DNA from: Pantoea sp. Aalb
GTDB lineage: Bacteria; Pseudomonadota; Gammaproteobacteria; Enterobacterales; Enterobacteriaceae
DNA: 64,000 nucleotides
Reading direction: 5' to 3'
Assembly: GCF_009829985.1 (NCBI RefSeq)
Contig: NZ_SZZU01000001.1
Coordinates: 556,589 to 620,588 of the forward strand
The translations under genes were made by a program, and so were the position numbers. Below the pieces are notes generated by a model. It worked only from the letters and a program-made list of their open reading frames with translations. It searched no databases and was not told the DNA's origin. Of this stretch, positions 47,443 through 56,804 are shown in pieces (the first letter of the stretch is position 1; every line of letters starts with the position of its first letter).

Positions 47443-47817
47443 TTATTTATTTTTGATAGGTTTAAGATCTAGTTTTAATTCTTGTAATGTATCCTTTAAA
47501 CGTTCATGAAAATTATTTAAAGTTCTTTTAACATTTTCATGATTGTCTTTTCCTTTAATGTCAACAACATTCCATTCACCATCTTTATTAAATAAACCTA
47601 AATGATACTCATAAGTACAATAATCTTTATGTGTTTTTAATTCCATCCACCAACCCCAAAACTCACGTCTTTCTGGTTTCGGTTTTACATTAACACAAGC
47701 AGCTAAACAGTCAAAGAAAAATAAACTTTCAGCACATTTTCCTTCACGTAGATATGGTCCTAATTCAATCAACCGTTTCAGCAGATAACTACGAAAGTGA
47801 TCATTTGATAATATCAT
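47443..47817 (-). CDS. crl: Sigma factor-binding protein Crl
   Basis: Activator that helps the stationary-phase sigma factor RpoS bind core RNA polymerase. The diagnostic segments LGPYLREGKC, FFFDCLAACVNVKP and REFWGWWMEL are near-identical to E. coli. I start at 47817: this Met aligns with the E. coli start and has AAAGGAAA at correct spacing. An upstream ATG at 47835 lies in front of that site. Length 124 residues (E. coli 133), shorter at the C-terminus. Its presence implies that rpoS is also retained. Confidence 0.94.
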   Translation of the reverse strand: MILSNDHFRSYLLKRLIELGPYLREGKCAESLFFFDCLAACVNVKPKPERREFWGWWMELKTHKDYCTYEYHLGLFNKDGEWNVVDIKGKDNHENVKRTLNNFHERLKDTLQELKLDLKPIKNK

Positions 47818-48211
47818 ATAAATTTCCTTTACCATAGATCGATGGACGTCTTTAGCTACAGATATTTATTTATTTTATTTAAATATAATATTATTTATAT
47901 AATAAATTATGAATATTTATATTAATTAACAATTATAAAATATTTTAATTTAATAAAAAAATTAGATTATTTTAAGTAATTTTAATTTACTTTATGCGTT
48001 GATAATTTTAAACGCATAATAAAGATATTGTTCATTTATGTAAATTTAATTTATATTATACGTATCGGAATGTGATCAACATTAAAATACACTTTTAAAT
48101 TAGTTTAATTTAATCGACAAATATTTTGGTTTCTTTATTTGATTTAAAATTTAATATTTGATTTTAAATTTAATTTATTTTAATTAATAAATTAAATTTA
48201 TTAACCAATAA
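47818..48211. other. Gene-less region between crl and gmhA
   Basis: Nearly 400 bp of AT-rich DNA holding the crl promoter region. No gene is recognisable. Confidence 0.6.
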
Positions 48212-48802
48212 TTAAATTACTTTATATCTTTCCATTTGTTTCTCAATTAATAGTATTAAAATATGGATGATTTTAATATGAATTTCTTGAATACGATCTG
48301 CATAACCAAAATAAGGAACACAAATTTCAATATCTGCACTACCTGCAATCTTACCTCCATTTTTTCCACTAAGAATAATCACTTTCATATCTTTTAAACG
48401 AGCTGCTTTAATTGCTTCAATAATATTATTTGAATTTCCTGAAGTTGATAGACCTAAAAGTACATCACCTTTACATCCTAATGCTTCAATATAACGTGAA
48501 AAGATATAATCATAACCAAAATCATTGCTGACACAAGACAAATGACATACATCAGATATAGCAATTGCTGGATATCCAGGACGATTTTTACGATAACGCC
48601 CAGTCAATTCTTCTGCGAAGTGTATGGCATCACAGTGTGAACCGCCATTACCACAAGAAAATACTTTAGCTCCTACTTTGAAGCTATTTGCTAATACAAT
48701 TGCTGCACGATTAATATTATCAATATATAATTCATTGCTGAGAAAAGTATTTAAAAGATCAGCTGCTTCATTTAATTCTGAACTGATAATATCGTGATAC
48801 AT
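48212..48802 (-). CDS. gmhA: Phosphoheptose isomerase GmhA
   Basis: Converts sedoheptulose 7-phosphate to D-glycero-D-manno-heptose 7-phosphate, first step of ADP-heptose synthesis for the LPS inner core. SIS-domain motifs CGNGGSHCDAIHFAEELTGRY, LSTSGNSNNIIEAI and IIHILILLIE are present. Length 196 residues (E. coli 192). Also called lpcA. With lpxH it indicates that LPS is still made, at least to the core. Confidence 0.97.
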   Translation of the reverse strand: MYHDIISSELNEAADLLNTFLSNELYIDNINRAAIVLANSFKVGAKVFSCGNGGSHCDAIHFAEELTGRYRKNRPGYPAIAISDVCHLSCVSNDFGYDYIFSRYIEALGCKGDVLLGLSTSGNSNNIIEAIKAARLKDMKVIILSGKNGGKIAGSADIEICVPYFGYADRIQEIHIKIIHILILLIEKQMERYKVI

Positions 48803-49354
48803 AAATAAATCCTATAAAAAAAGTAAAAATTATATTTTTTATAAAAGAATTAGTTATATAAATGATACTAAAATTAAATAATTTATATATATTATATATT
48901 AAAGTACGATAAGTTAATAATTAAGGGAAAATAATAATTTATTACTTTATCTATAGTTTTCTTAATAAGATATTTTTGATATAATCAAAATATAAATAAA
49001 TTACATTAATACTCTATATTTAATACATAATCCAAGAACCTTCTTCAATAAAATATCTTATTTTAAATTATTATTATAATATATATAATAATTAACATAT
49101 TAAACATTTATTATATATGATATGAATGTCATTCATTCAAAAAAAATCAGTAATTATTTTTTAAATATTTTTTCTAAATTTTATTGGTTGATTTTCTTAG
49201 ATATTTTCTAATATAAAACTAAGTATTAATTAATTTTAGTTTAAAATAAAAATATTTTATAATTATCAATTGATTATTGAGTTATTTTTATATTAATAAA
49301 ATCAAATATACGTTTAATATTATTTTTAATAAAGTAAATTTAATTCTTATTACC
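48803..49354. other. Gene-less region between gmhA and hpxK
   Basis: About 550 bp, AT-rich, marking the left border of the ureide locus. No repeats, integrase or tRNA border were seen. Confidence 0.55.
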
Positions 49355-50626
49355 TTAAGATAAAGATCTAGAGACTTGATCTATTGCTAGTAAATATGCT
49401 TGTAATCCAAGTGCAATATCTTCAATTTTTACCGATTCTTTTGGATGATGACTAATACCTTTATAATTTCTTATAAATAACATACCAACTGGCCATTGTT
49501 CAGCAATAGCAATCGCATCATGACCTGCACCACTTGGTAGTTGTATACTACGACCTTGAATACTTTCTACTGACTTAATTAAAGTTTGTGTTAACCTAGC
49601 ATCACACTTAGTTGAATCTATACGATAATATTCAGTAAAATTAAACTGTAAACTACGATATAAAGCAATTGCTTGAGCCTGATTTAAAATCATAGATAAT
49701 AATTGTTCAATTTTATTATCTTGTGGACCACGTATATCAAGTTTTAATGTTATTTTTCCAGGAATAACGTTTACTGCCCCGGGTAAACAGTCAAGCATAC
49801 CTACAGTAGCTACTAAATGTGAATCTATTTCTTTTGTACACTTCTCTATATAAGAGATCCATTCAGCAGCTGCTACTAAAGCATCTTTACGATGAAGCAT
49901 TGGAACAGTACCTGCATGACCAGATTCTCCTATGAAATAGCAATTCAATCGACGTGCACCGTTTATCGCTGTAACTACTCCAAGTGCTAGTTCTTCTTGC
50001 TCTAGGCAAGGTCCTTGTTCAATGTGTAACTCTAGGTAAGCAATAATATCGTTTGTATTACGCTTTGCTTTATCAATATTTTGTATATTTAATCCAAAGT
50101 TTTTCATTGCATCCATTAAAGTAATACCATTCATATCGGAACAATGAATCCATTTTTCTGACCATTTTCCAGTTAGAGCTTTACTACCAAGCAATGTAAT
50201 ACCAAAACGAGTACCTTCTTCATCACCAAAACCAATAACTTCAATAGCTAATGGTAAACGTTGTTTATGATCTTGTAACCATTGTATAATCTCGATAGCA
50301 CTTATAACACCCAATACACCATCGTAACGGCCAGCATTACGTACTGTATCTAAATGCGATCCAAGCAATAATATAGGAGCACCTGATTTTACTGATTCAT
50401 AACGTCCACAAATATTACCTACTGCATCTTGCCATACTTTCATACCTGCTTCTTGCATCCACTTTCCAACACATTTATTAACAAGTAGATGTTCTTGCGA
50501 TAAATAAAGTCTAGTTAATCCATCTGTATCACTTTCACTAATTTTAGCTAAATAATTACAACGAGATATGGTACGTACAGCAGAAGAATAAGCTTCTTTA
50601 TTGCTCATAAACATTAGATGTTGCAT
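49355..50626 (-). CDS. hpxK: Allantoate amidohydrolase (HpxK/AllC type)
   Basis: M20-family metallohydrolase that splits allantoate to (S)-ureidoglycine, ammonia and CO2. Metal and substrate motifs: GSHLDTVRNAGRYDGVLG, GFGDEEGTRFG, LELHIEQGP and the late PSGAGHDA. Length 423 residues (E. coli AllC 411). The start overlaps hpxJ by 13 bases and has an AGAGAAG ribosome-binding site six bases before it, so the two are coupled, as hpxJK are in Klebsiella. Allantoate rather than N-carbamoyl amino acids is favoured by the neighbours. Codon use and AT content match the rest of the genome, so acquisition, if any, is old. Confidence 0.9.
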   Translation of the reverse strand: MQHLMFMSNKEAYSSAVRTISRCNYLAKISESDTDGLTRLYLSQEHLLVNKCVGKWMQEAGMKVWQDAVGNICGRYESVKSGAPILLLGSHLDTVRNAGRYDGVLGVISAIEIIQWLQDHKQRLPLAIEVIGFGDEEGTRFGITLLGSKALTGKWSEKWIHCSDMNGITLMDAMKNFGLNIQNIDKAKRNTNDIIAYLELHIEQGPCLEQEELALGVVTAINGARRLNCYFIGESGHAGTVPMLHRKDALVAAAEWISYIEKCTKEIDSHLVATVGMLDCLPGAVNVIPGKITLKLDIRGPQDNKIEQLLSMILNQAQAIALYRSLQFNFTEYYRIDSTKCDARLTQTLIKSVESIQGRSIQLPSGAGHDAIAIAEQWPVGMLFIRNYKGISHHPKESVKIEDIALGLQAYLLAIDQVSRSLS

Positions 50627-51864
50627 ATGTAGCTTCTCTTTTCATAATGATTCCAAGCTGCTTGTAAAGCTGCACCTTGAGTTGTATGAAACCCTAAGTA
50701 ATTTAGCACTGCTTCTAAAGCAGAAAGAGTTTGCATTACACATTCCTTACGAGCATTATAACCCATAGTACCAATACGCCATACTTTACCGTGTAATGAT
50801 CCAAAAGAAGTACCAATTTCAATCCCGAAATCTTCTAACATTAATTGACGCACTTTATCCCCATTAATACCATTGGGAATAATAACACCAATAATATTAT
50901 TCATTTTATGAGATAAATCACCAAAAATACTAAGATTCATATGTTTAATACCTTCCATTAGTGCATCTCCATTTAATTTATGTCGTGTAATACTTTCATC
51001 TAATCCTTCTTGAATAAGTATACGAGCGCACTCACGAGCACCAAATAATGCAGTAGTAGCTTCTGTATGATGATTAAGCCGTTCGGGTCCCCAATAATCC
51101 ATAATCATATTAAGATCAAAGTAATTAGAATAAATTATTTCATCCTTACCATCTATATGTTTATCAGTACGAATACCAGCTTCTACACAAGTCCGTTTAC
51201 GAATTATAGATTCCATTTGAGAGCTAATAGTAATAGGAGATGTACCAGAAGGACCACCAAGACATTTTTGCATACCAGCTGAAACTGCATCAAGCTTCCA
51301 GATATCAGTTTCTAAAATATTTCCACCTATAGATGCAGTAGCATCAGTATAAAAAAGAACTCCATATTTTTGGCATATTGCACCCAAATCAGCTAATGGT
51401 TGTAACATAGTAGTTGAGGTATCACCTTGTACTGTTAATAGCATATTTGGTTTTATGCGCTTAATAGAATCTTCAATTTGATCTGGAGTAAATACCTCAC
51501 CCCATGGTACTTCAATAGTATATACCTTTGCACGACAACGACGAGCAATTTCACACAATAAATGACCAAATCGTCCAAATATCGGAACTAATACCTTATT
51601 ACCTGGACGTATAGATGATAAAAGTATAGCTTCAATTCCTGCACGAGAAGTGCCATTAATTAATATAGTCCAGCGATTTTTTGTACAAAATACAGTACGA
51701 AATAATTCCATTACTTCATGCATATAATTAGTCATAGCCGGATCATATTGTCCAATAAGTTGAGTTGACATAGCTCGTAATACTCGTGGATCTGCATTAA
51801 TAGGACCTGGACCCATTAGTAAACGCTGCGGTGGATTTATTTGGAAAAAATTCCTAATCTCCAT
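50614..51864 (-). CDS. hpxJ: (S)-ureidoglycine-glyoxylate aminotransferase (HpxJ/PucG type)
   Basis: Fold type I PLP aminotransferase transferring the amino group of ureidoglycine to glyoxylate, giving oxalurate and glycine. The Lys that binds PLP lies in SAGMQKCLGGPSG; GPGPINADPRVL at the start and TVQGDTSTTML are typical of the alanine-glyoxylate/serine-pyruvate branch. Length 416 residues. First gene of the pair hpxJK. Sequence alone could also fit serine-glyoxylate or phosphonate aminotransferases; the hpxK overlap makes ureidoglycine the best substrate. Confidence 0.88.
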   Translation of the reverse strand: MEIRNFFQINPPQRLLMGPGPINADPRVLRAMSTQLIGQYDPAMTNYMHEVMELFRTVFCTKNRWTILINGTSRAGIEAILLSSIRPGNKVLVPIFGRFGHLLCEIARRCRAKVYTIEVPWGEVFTPDQIEDSIKRIKPNMLLTVQGDTSTTMLQPLADLGAICQKYGVLFYTDATASIGGNILETDIWKLDAVSAGMQKCLGGPSGTSPITISSQMESIIRKRTCVEAGIRTDKHIDGKDEIIYSNYFDLNMIMDYWGPERLNHHTEATTALFGARECARILIQEGLDESITRHKLNGDALMEGIKHMNLSIFGDLSHKMNNIIGVIIPNGINGDKVRQLMLEDFGIEIGTSFGSLHGKVWRIGTMGYNARKECVMQTLSALEAVLNYLGFHTTQGAALQAAWNHYEKRSYICNI

Positions 51865-52534
51865 AATTATTCCTTATAGACCATTTATTAGACATAAATC
51901 ATTAAAATAAATTTTTCTATTAATAATATGCAATTAAAAAATTAATATCATTTTATTCGTATAGGAATTCACTATATACACTTTAAAAGTATATATTACC
52001 TTAGATAAAGGAAATGAATTTCATGAGCAACAAGAATTAATACTATTTAAATCGAAATAATTACTCTAGTTACTACTATGATTTACTTTAATAAGTTAAA
52101 TACTAAATCTGTAGATTTTTGTTTTATTAAAGAAATATTTTGATTATAAAACTATTATCTATAATAATTTGATAATTACTACATATGATGAGGTACACAA
52201 TACTATGAAACATACTAATGAATAGCAGTATATATTTACTTTTTATCTATTTTATTTTTTAAGTTATTGTATTTTAAATAAATTAAACTTTATAGAATTA
52301 TAATATTTATCTTTAATAGACTTTAATATATAGAGCAGTACTAAAGATAAAATCTTATACAGAATAATGTTATGCATAGTAAAAAATTAAAATATTTGAG
52401 TAACTACTATTTATTTTTAGATGAAAAATTTTATTTTTAATGATTTTAATTGATTAAATCTCATAATTGAATTTTATATTTTTTATTTAATCAATTAATA
52501 CAATCTTTATGAAAGAAAAATACCTTAACTCTAG

Positions 52535-52549
52535 TACCTGGTACAGGTA
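52535..52549. promoter_or_regulatory. Possible operator palindrome in the hpx intergenic region
   Basis: TACCTG-GTA-CAGGTA is a perfect 15-bp inverted repeat, GC-richer than its surroundings and directly followed by a -10-like TATAAAA. A regulator site is plausible, but no regulator gene lies nearby. Confidence 0.4.
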
Positions 52550-53018
52550 TAAAATTAGAATTTATTTCTTCCTCAAATATACTATTGAATTTAAATATCC
52601 CATTATTATTTTAATAAGATACTAAAAATAATATTAGTATAATAAGTATCAATGTATTTAATTATACTAGTTTGTAAATTACATAATGAAATATAAAAAC
52701 AATATTTATATTCAAGAATTTATTATATAATAATAAAAAATATATATTGTATTATTAATTATTTTTAAATATTTAGATAAGACTATTATCCTATTATATA
52801 GGGTCATTAATATACGCTTTTTATTAGAAATATATATAATATTAATTAATCAAATATTATATATAAATAATAAGAATAGTTGTTAATATAAGTTAATAAT
52901 TTATTATTATTACTGCAATTTATTATTGAATAGTAAATGAAAACTAAAATATTTTTTAACTATAATATTAATCTTATTAAGTTAAAAATTAATATTTTTT
53001 ATATTAAGTAACTTACTT

Positions 53019-53063
53019 ATTTTTATTTTTATTTTTATTTTTATTTTTATTTTTATTTTTATT
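53019..53063. repeat. (ATTTTT)7 microsatellite upstream of hpxW
   Basis: Seven exact ATTTTT units plus a partial one, ending about 100 bp before the hpxW start. A run of this length is prone to slippage and lies where it could shift promoter spacing. Confidence 0.85.
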
Positions 53064-53161
53064 AGATGAGTAATTTAATTAAAATTATTTAAATAGATTT
53101 TTATCTACATAGAACGACTCTTCTTTATGTAATATTAATGCTTAAAAAAAAAGAGTGATTT

Positions 53162-54754
53162 ATGATACATAGTAATATGGCTCCATTAGCTATGGTAGTT
53201 ACTCCACATCATCTTGCTAGTGAAAGTGCTCTTACAGTACTACGTGAAGGTGGAAATGCAATTGAAGCAATGGTTGCTGCAGCAGCTACTATCGCTGTAG
53301 TTTATCCACATATGAACGGATTAGGTGGTGATGGATTTTGGCTCATAATACCGCCTCATGATGATCCTATATCAATTCACGGTACTGGTGCAGCAGGTTC
53401 ATTAGCAGATCGTAATTTTTATAAAGATGAAAGACATATTCCATATTATGGACCAAAAGCTGCTCTTACTGTAGCTGGTACTGTAAGTAGTTGGCATGAA
53501 GCATTAACGTTATCATATGAAATAAACAATACACCACCATTATCAATATCACGTTTACTAAGAGATGCGATTCGTTATGCTGCACATGGTATGCCAGTTA
53601 CTGCATCCCAAGAGGCTGCAACTGCTATGAAAATACATCAGTTACAATATCAACCTGGCTTTGCTTCAACTTTTTTGCCAAATGGTTATATACCTAAAAC
53701 TGGTAGTTGTTTTGTTCAACCAATGCTAGCAAATACACTATACTTGCTTACTAAACACGGTTTAGATAGTTTTTATCGAGGTAAACTAGCAAATAGTATA
53801 GCTAATGAGATGAAAGTACTAGGTATGCCGATTATATTAGAAGATTTACAAAGTCAACGTGCTAGTCGCTGTAAGCCACTACATCTATTACATAGCAAAG
53901 GTGATATTTGGAACATGAATCTTCCAACTCAAGGATTGGTATCTTTAGCGATTTTAGGTATTACTGATCGCCTTAATATGCAGGATGCAAATGAAGCTGA
54001 AACGATCCATCGTATAGTTGAAGCAACGAAAAAAGCTTTTTTATTACGTGATGTATATATAACTGATCCCCATCATATTGATATTAATATCCAATCTTTA
54101 CTTAATAAATCCGAACTTGATGTACTAGCATCAGAGATCAATGATACGAATGCAGAACCTTGGAAAGCGATATCTAGACCAGGAGGAGATACAGTATGGA
54201 TGGGAATAATAGATAATAGCAATTTAGCGGTTTCTTTTATTCAAAGTCTTTATCATGAATTTGGTAGTGGTATTGTATTACCTAATATTGGCATAACTTG
54301 GCAAAATCGTGGTGCTACATTTACATTACAAGAAGGAGATTTGTTAGCACTTGAACCAAGAAAACAACCATTTCATACACTTAATGCAGCTGGTGCTAGA
54401 CTTAAAGATGGTCGTACTATGATATATGGAGCAATGGGAGGAGATGGACAGCCACAAACACAAGCAGCAATCTTTACTAGGCATATTATTCAAAGTTTAC
54501 CACTTCAACAAACAATAAGTGCTCCTCGTTGGTTATTAGGGCGTCATTGGGGACAATCATCAGATTCCCTTAAAGTAGAAGATCGTATTACATTAAAAAC
54601 AATACAACATTTATGTAATTGTGGACATAAAATTGAATTACTTAAAAATTTTAGTGAAATAGTTGGACATGCAGGTGCAATCATAAGACATAAAAATGGT
54701 ATGTTAGAAGGAGCTTTTGATGTACGTAGTAATGGTAGTGCCGTTGGTTTTTAA
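53162..54754 (+). CDS. hpxW: Oxamate amidohydrolase HpxW (gamma-glutamyltransferase family)
   Basis: Ntn hydrolase that in Klebsiella cleaves oxamate to oxalate and ammonia after self-processing into two subunits. The processing Thr is Thr344 in RPGGDTVWMGIID. The N-terminal part has GGNAIEAMVAAAATIAVVYPHMNGLGGDGFW and the C-terminal part YGAMGGDGQPQ, both typical of the family (segments cited by position: residues 30-60 and 422-433). Length 530 residues. No signal peptide, unlike periplasmic GGT. First gene of hpxWXYZ; the gene order is as in Klebsiella. Confidence 0.9.
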   Translation: MIHSNMAPLAMVVTPHHLASESALTVLREGGNAIEAMVAAAATIAVVYPHMNGLGGDGFWLIIPPHDDPISIHGTGAAGSLADRNFYKDERHIPYYGPKAALTVAGTVSSWHEALTLSYEINNTPPLSISRLLRDAIRYAAHGMPVTASQEAATAMKIHQLQYQPGFASTFLPNGYIPKTGSCFVQPMLANTLYLLTKHGLDSFYRGKLANSIANEMKVLGMPIILEDLQSQRASRCKPLHLLHSKGDIWNMNLPTQGLVSLAILGITDRLNMQDANEAETIHRIVEATKKAFLLRDVYITDPHHIDINIQSLLNKSELDVLASEINDTNAEPWKAISRPGGDTVWMGIIDNSNLAVSFIQSLYHEFGSGIVLPNIGITWQNRGATFTLQEGDLLALEPRKQPFHTLNAAGARLKDGRTMIYGAMGGDGQPQTQAAIFTRHIIQSLPLQQTISAPRWLLGRHWGQSSDSLKVEDRITLKTIQHLCNCGHKIELLKNFSEIVGHAGAIIRHKNGMLEGAFDVRSNGSAVGF

Positions 54755-54766
54755 TCGGAGAATTTC

Positions 54767-54952
54767 ATGCATTCACAAATTGATTGGATGATTTATATTA
54801 ATCAAATGGAAAAGATTCTAATGTTAAAGTTAGATGATATACAACGTGCTGAGTTGTTGATTCAATTTAATTATATTGCTTCTATAGTAGAACCACTCAT
54901 GTCTATGAAGTTAGATGAGCGAATTGAAGTAGCAGGAGTTTTTCATCCATGA
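54767..54952 (+). CDS. hpxX: HpxX, small AtzG-like (DUF4089) subunit
   Basis: 61-residue helical protein of the DUF4089/AtzG family, structurally related to GatC. Family members bind and stabilise their amidase partner. It lies 12 bp after hpxW with a GGAGAA ribosome-binding site, and its end overlaps hpxY by 4 bases (ATGA). Visible are a helix rich in Leu/Ile (KLDDIQRAELLIQFNYIASI) and EPLMSMKLDER. Its small size makes it easy to miss. Confidence 0.85.
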   Translation: MHSQIDWMIYINQMEKILMLKLDDIQRAELLIQFNYIASIVEPLMSMKLDERIEVAGVFHP

Positions 54953-56337
54953 AACTTACAACCTTATCTATTAACGACTTACAAAAATTATTAGCAATAA
55001 AAGAAATTAGTGCATATGAAATAGCACAACATACTTTATTAAGTATTGAAAAATATAATCCATCAATTAATGCTTGGACAGAAATAACTCATCAACGGAT
55101 GTTAAACGAAGCAAAAATAATTGATCGACAAATTCAAATAGGTGATAAATTACCTCCATTAGCTGCTATCCCTTACGCTGTCAAAAACCTTTTTGATGTA
55201 ATAGGGTATACCACATTAGTTGGTTCACATTTATTTAGCGATCGTCCAGAGGCATGTAAAGATGCTTGGGTAGTTAATAAATTAAATAAATCTGGAGCAT
55301 TACTTACAGGTATGTTGAATATGGATGCCTATGCTTATGGATTTACAAATGAAAACAGTTATTATGGTGCAACATGTAATCCATGTGATCTATCACGAAT
55401 TACTGGAGGATCATCTGGTGGATCAGCTGCTGCAGTAGCATCTGGGCTAGTACATTTTTCATTGGGTACTGATACCAATGGTTCAATTCGAGTACCTGCA
55501 TCATTATGTGGCATTTTCGGTTTAAAACCAACTTTTGGTCGCTTATCACGTAGTGGAACTCATCCATTTGTTTCTAGTCTTGATCACATTGGCATATTTG
55601 CTCGTTCAGTAGAAGATTTAACACTAGTATATGACAGATTACAAGGTACGGATGTTAATGATCCATTTCAAATAGCTAAAAACCCTTCTTTTATAAGTAA
55701 TTTATTAAAGATCAAGCTTAAAGCAATACGTAGTACTATACTGGGGGGTTTTTTTTCTACTTGGTGTACAAATGAAACGTATTCTGCTGTATCTACAGCA
55801 TCAAAAGTATTAGATATAAAAGAAGAAACAATATTAGATGATGCTGAATTAGCGCGTACAGCAGCCTTTATTATTACGGCAGCAGAAAGTGGTAATCAAT
55901 ATTTACCAGCATTACAGAATACACCTTCAACTCGTTTCGAGCCACATGCTCGTGAACGATTGCTAGCAGGTGCTATGATTCCATCTACTTGGTACATACA
56001 AGCACAACGTTTCCGTCGTTATTTTCATCAGCGAGCTCTATCCTTATTTAAGAATTTTGATTTATTAATTGCTCCGGCTACACCATGTTGTGCCCCTTTT
56101 ATTGGACAAAAAAACATTCATATTAATGGTCAAGATTTATCTATACGTATCAACATGGGTATGTTAACACAACCGATATCTTTAATAGGACTACCTGTAT
56201 GTACTGTTCCTATACTAACAAATAGTGGTTTACCTATTGGTTTACAATTAATTGGAGCTCCTTTTAGAGAAGATGTAGTATTACGTGCTGCATATATATT
56301 AGAAAAAAGTAATCTTACTTTTCATAAAGTATATTAA
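54949..56337 (+). CDS. hpxY: HpxY, AtzE-family amidohydrolase
   Basis: Amidase-signature enzyme. The Ser-Ser-Lys triad is Lys79 (IPYAVKN), Ser155 (TGGSSGGSA) and Ser179 (DTNGSIRVPAS), with spacing as in GatA. Length 462 residues. The family acts on carboxybiuret-like or oxalurate-like amides; in the hpx setting the exact substrate is not settled, an oxalurate-derived amide being my guess. Overlaps hpxX by 4 bases and is followed by hpxZ 4 bp later. Confidence 0.88.
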   Translation: MKLTTLSINDLQKLLAIKEISAYEIAQHTLLSIEKYNPSINAWTEITHQRMLNEAKIIDRQIQIGDKLPPLAAIPYAVKNLFDVIGYTTLVGSHLFSDRPEACKDAWVVNKLNKSGALLTGMLNMDAYAYGFTNENSYYGATCNPCDLSRITGGSSGGSAAAVASGLVHFSLGTDTNGSIRVPASLCGIFGLKPTFGRLSRSGTHPFVSSLDHIGIFARSVEDLTLVYDRLQGTDVNDPFQIAKNPSFISNLLKIKLKAIRSTILGGFFSTWCTNETYSAVSTASKVLDIKEETILDDAELARTAAFIITAAESGNQYLPALQNTPSTRFEPHARERLLAGAMIPSTWYIQAQRFRRYFHQRALSLFKNFDLLIAPATPCCAPFIGQKNIHINGQDLSIRINMGMLTQPISLIGLPVCTVPILTNSGLPIGLQLIGAPFREDVVLRAAYILEKSNLTFHKVY

Positions 56338-56341
56338 TATA

Positions 56342-56734
56342 ATGCTTCAAATTACATTTGAACAAATTAATAATCCAACGATTATCGCTGAAGTAACTGA
56401 TGTTTTCTATCGTTACGAGCAGGCATTAAAAAATAATAATATTAAAGTACTAGACGAATTATTTTGGCACGATAAACGTACTGTACGGCTAGGTTTAACA
56501 GAGAATTTATATGGAATTCAACAAATAAGAACTTTTCGTAAGAGGCGATCTTTAAAAGAATTAGAACGTACTTTACACAATACTATTATTAATACTTTTG
56601 GTGATAATTACGCAGTTTGTAGTACAGAGTTTACACGTAAGGGAATTGGTAAAATAGGCAGGCAACAACAAACTTGGGTTAGAATGCTATGTGGTTGGCG
56701 TATTGTAGCTGCTCAAATAAGTTTTATGAAATAA
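56342..56734 (+). CDS. hpxZ: HpxZ, AtzH-like (DUF3225) protein
   Basis: 130-residue NTF2-like protein of the DUF3225/AtzH family, always found with AtzE-type amidases. Visible are DVFYRYEQALKNNNIKVLDELFWHD (residues about 20-45), VRLGLTENLYG and the end QQTWVRMLCGWRIVAAQISFM. AtzH-type proteins have been linked to dicarboxyurea hydrolysis; its job here is not known. Last gene of hpxWXYZ, with a terminator after it. Confidence 0.87.
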   Translation: MLQITFEQINNPTIIAEVTDVFYRYEQALKNNNIKVLDELFWHDKRTVRLGLTENLYGIQQIRTFRKRRSLKELERTLHNTIINTFGDNYAVCSTEFTRKGIGKIGRQQQTWVRMLCGWRIVAAQISFMK

Positions 56735-56777
56735 CATTATAAGTGATCTAAAAGATTTATTTTCTTGATATAACTGC

Positions 56778-56804
56778 AATAATAAAAAGATGATATTATT
56801 TTTT
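56778..56804 (+). terminator. Probable terminator of hpxWXYZ
   Basis: AATAATA (56778-56784) and TATTATT (56794-56800) form a 7-bp stem with a 9-nt loop, followed by a run of T to 56804. It overlaps the stop codon of the convergent allantoinase gene. Confidence 0.5.

Larger units (their letters stand above)
51865..53161. other. Long intergenic region between hpxJK and hpxWXYZ
   Basis: About 1.3 kb between two divergent operons. No gene can be supported. It contains the palindrome TACCTG-GTA-CAGGTA (52535-52549) next to TATAAAA, and an (ATTTTT)7 repeat (53019-53063). In Klebsiella more hpx genes and regulators belong to these clusters, so this may be the scar of lost ones. Confidence 0.6.

Noticed and set aside
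49355..50626. N-carbamoyl-L-amino acid hydrolase
   Set aside because: Same M20 family, but the overlap with an HpxJ-type aminotransferase and nearby allantoinase favours allantoate amidohydrolase.
53019..53063. CRISPR array
   Set aside because: A simple hexamer repeat without spacers; no CRISPR-like repeats occur in the window.
48803..53161. Genomic island with integrase, attachment sites or insertion sequences around the hpx genes
   Set aside because: No integrase, transposase or flanking repeats were seen, and base composition matches the rest.
53162..54754. Periplasmic gamma-glutamyltranspeptidase (ggt)
   Set aside because: No signal peptide, and the operon hpxWXYZ points to oxamate amidohydrolase of the same fold.
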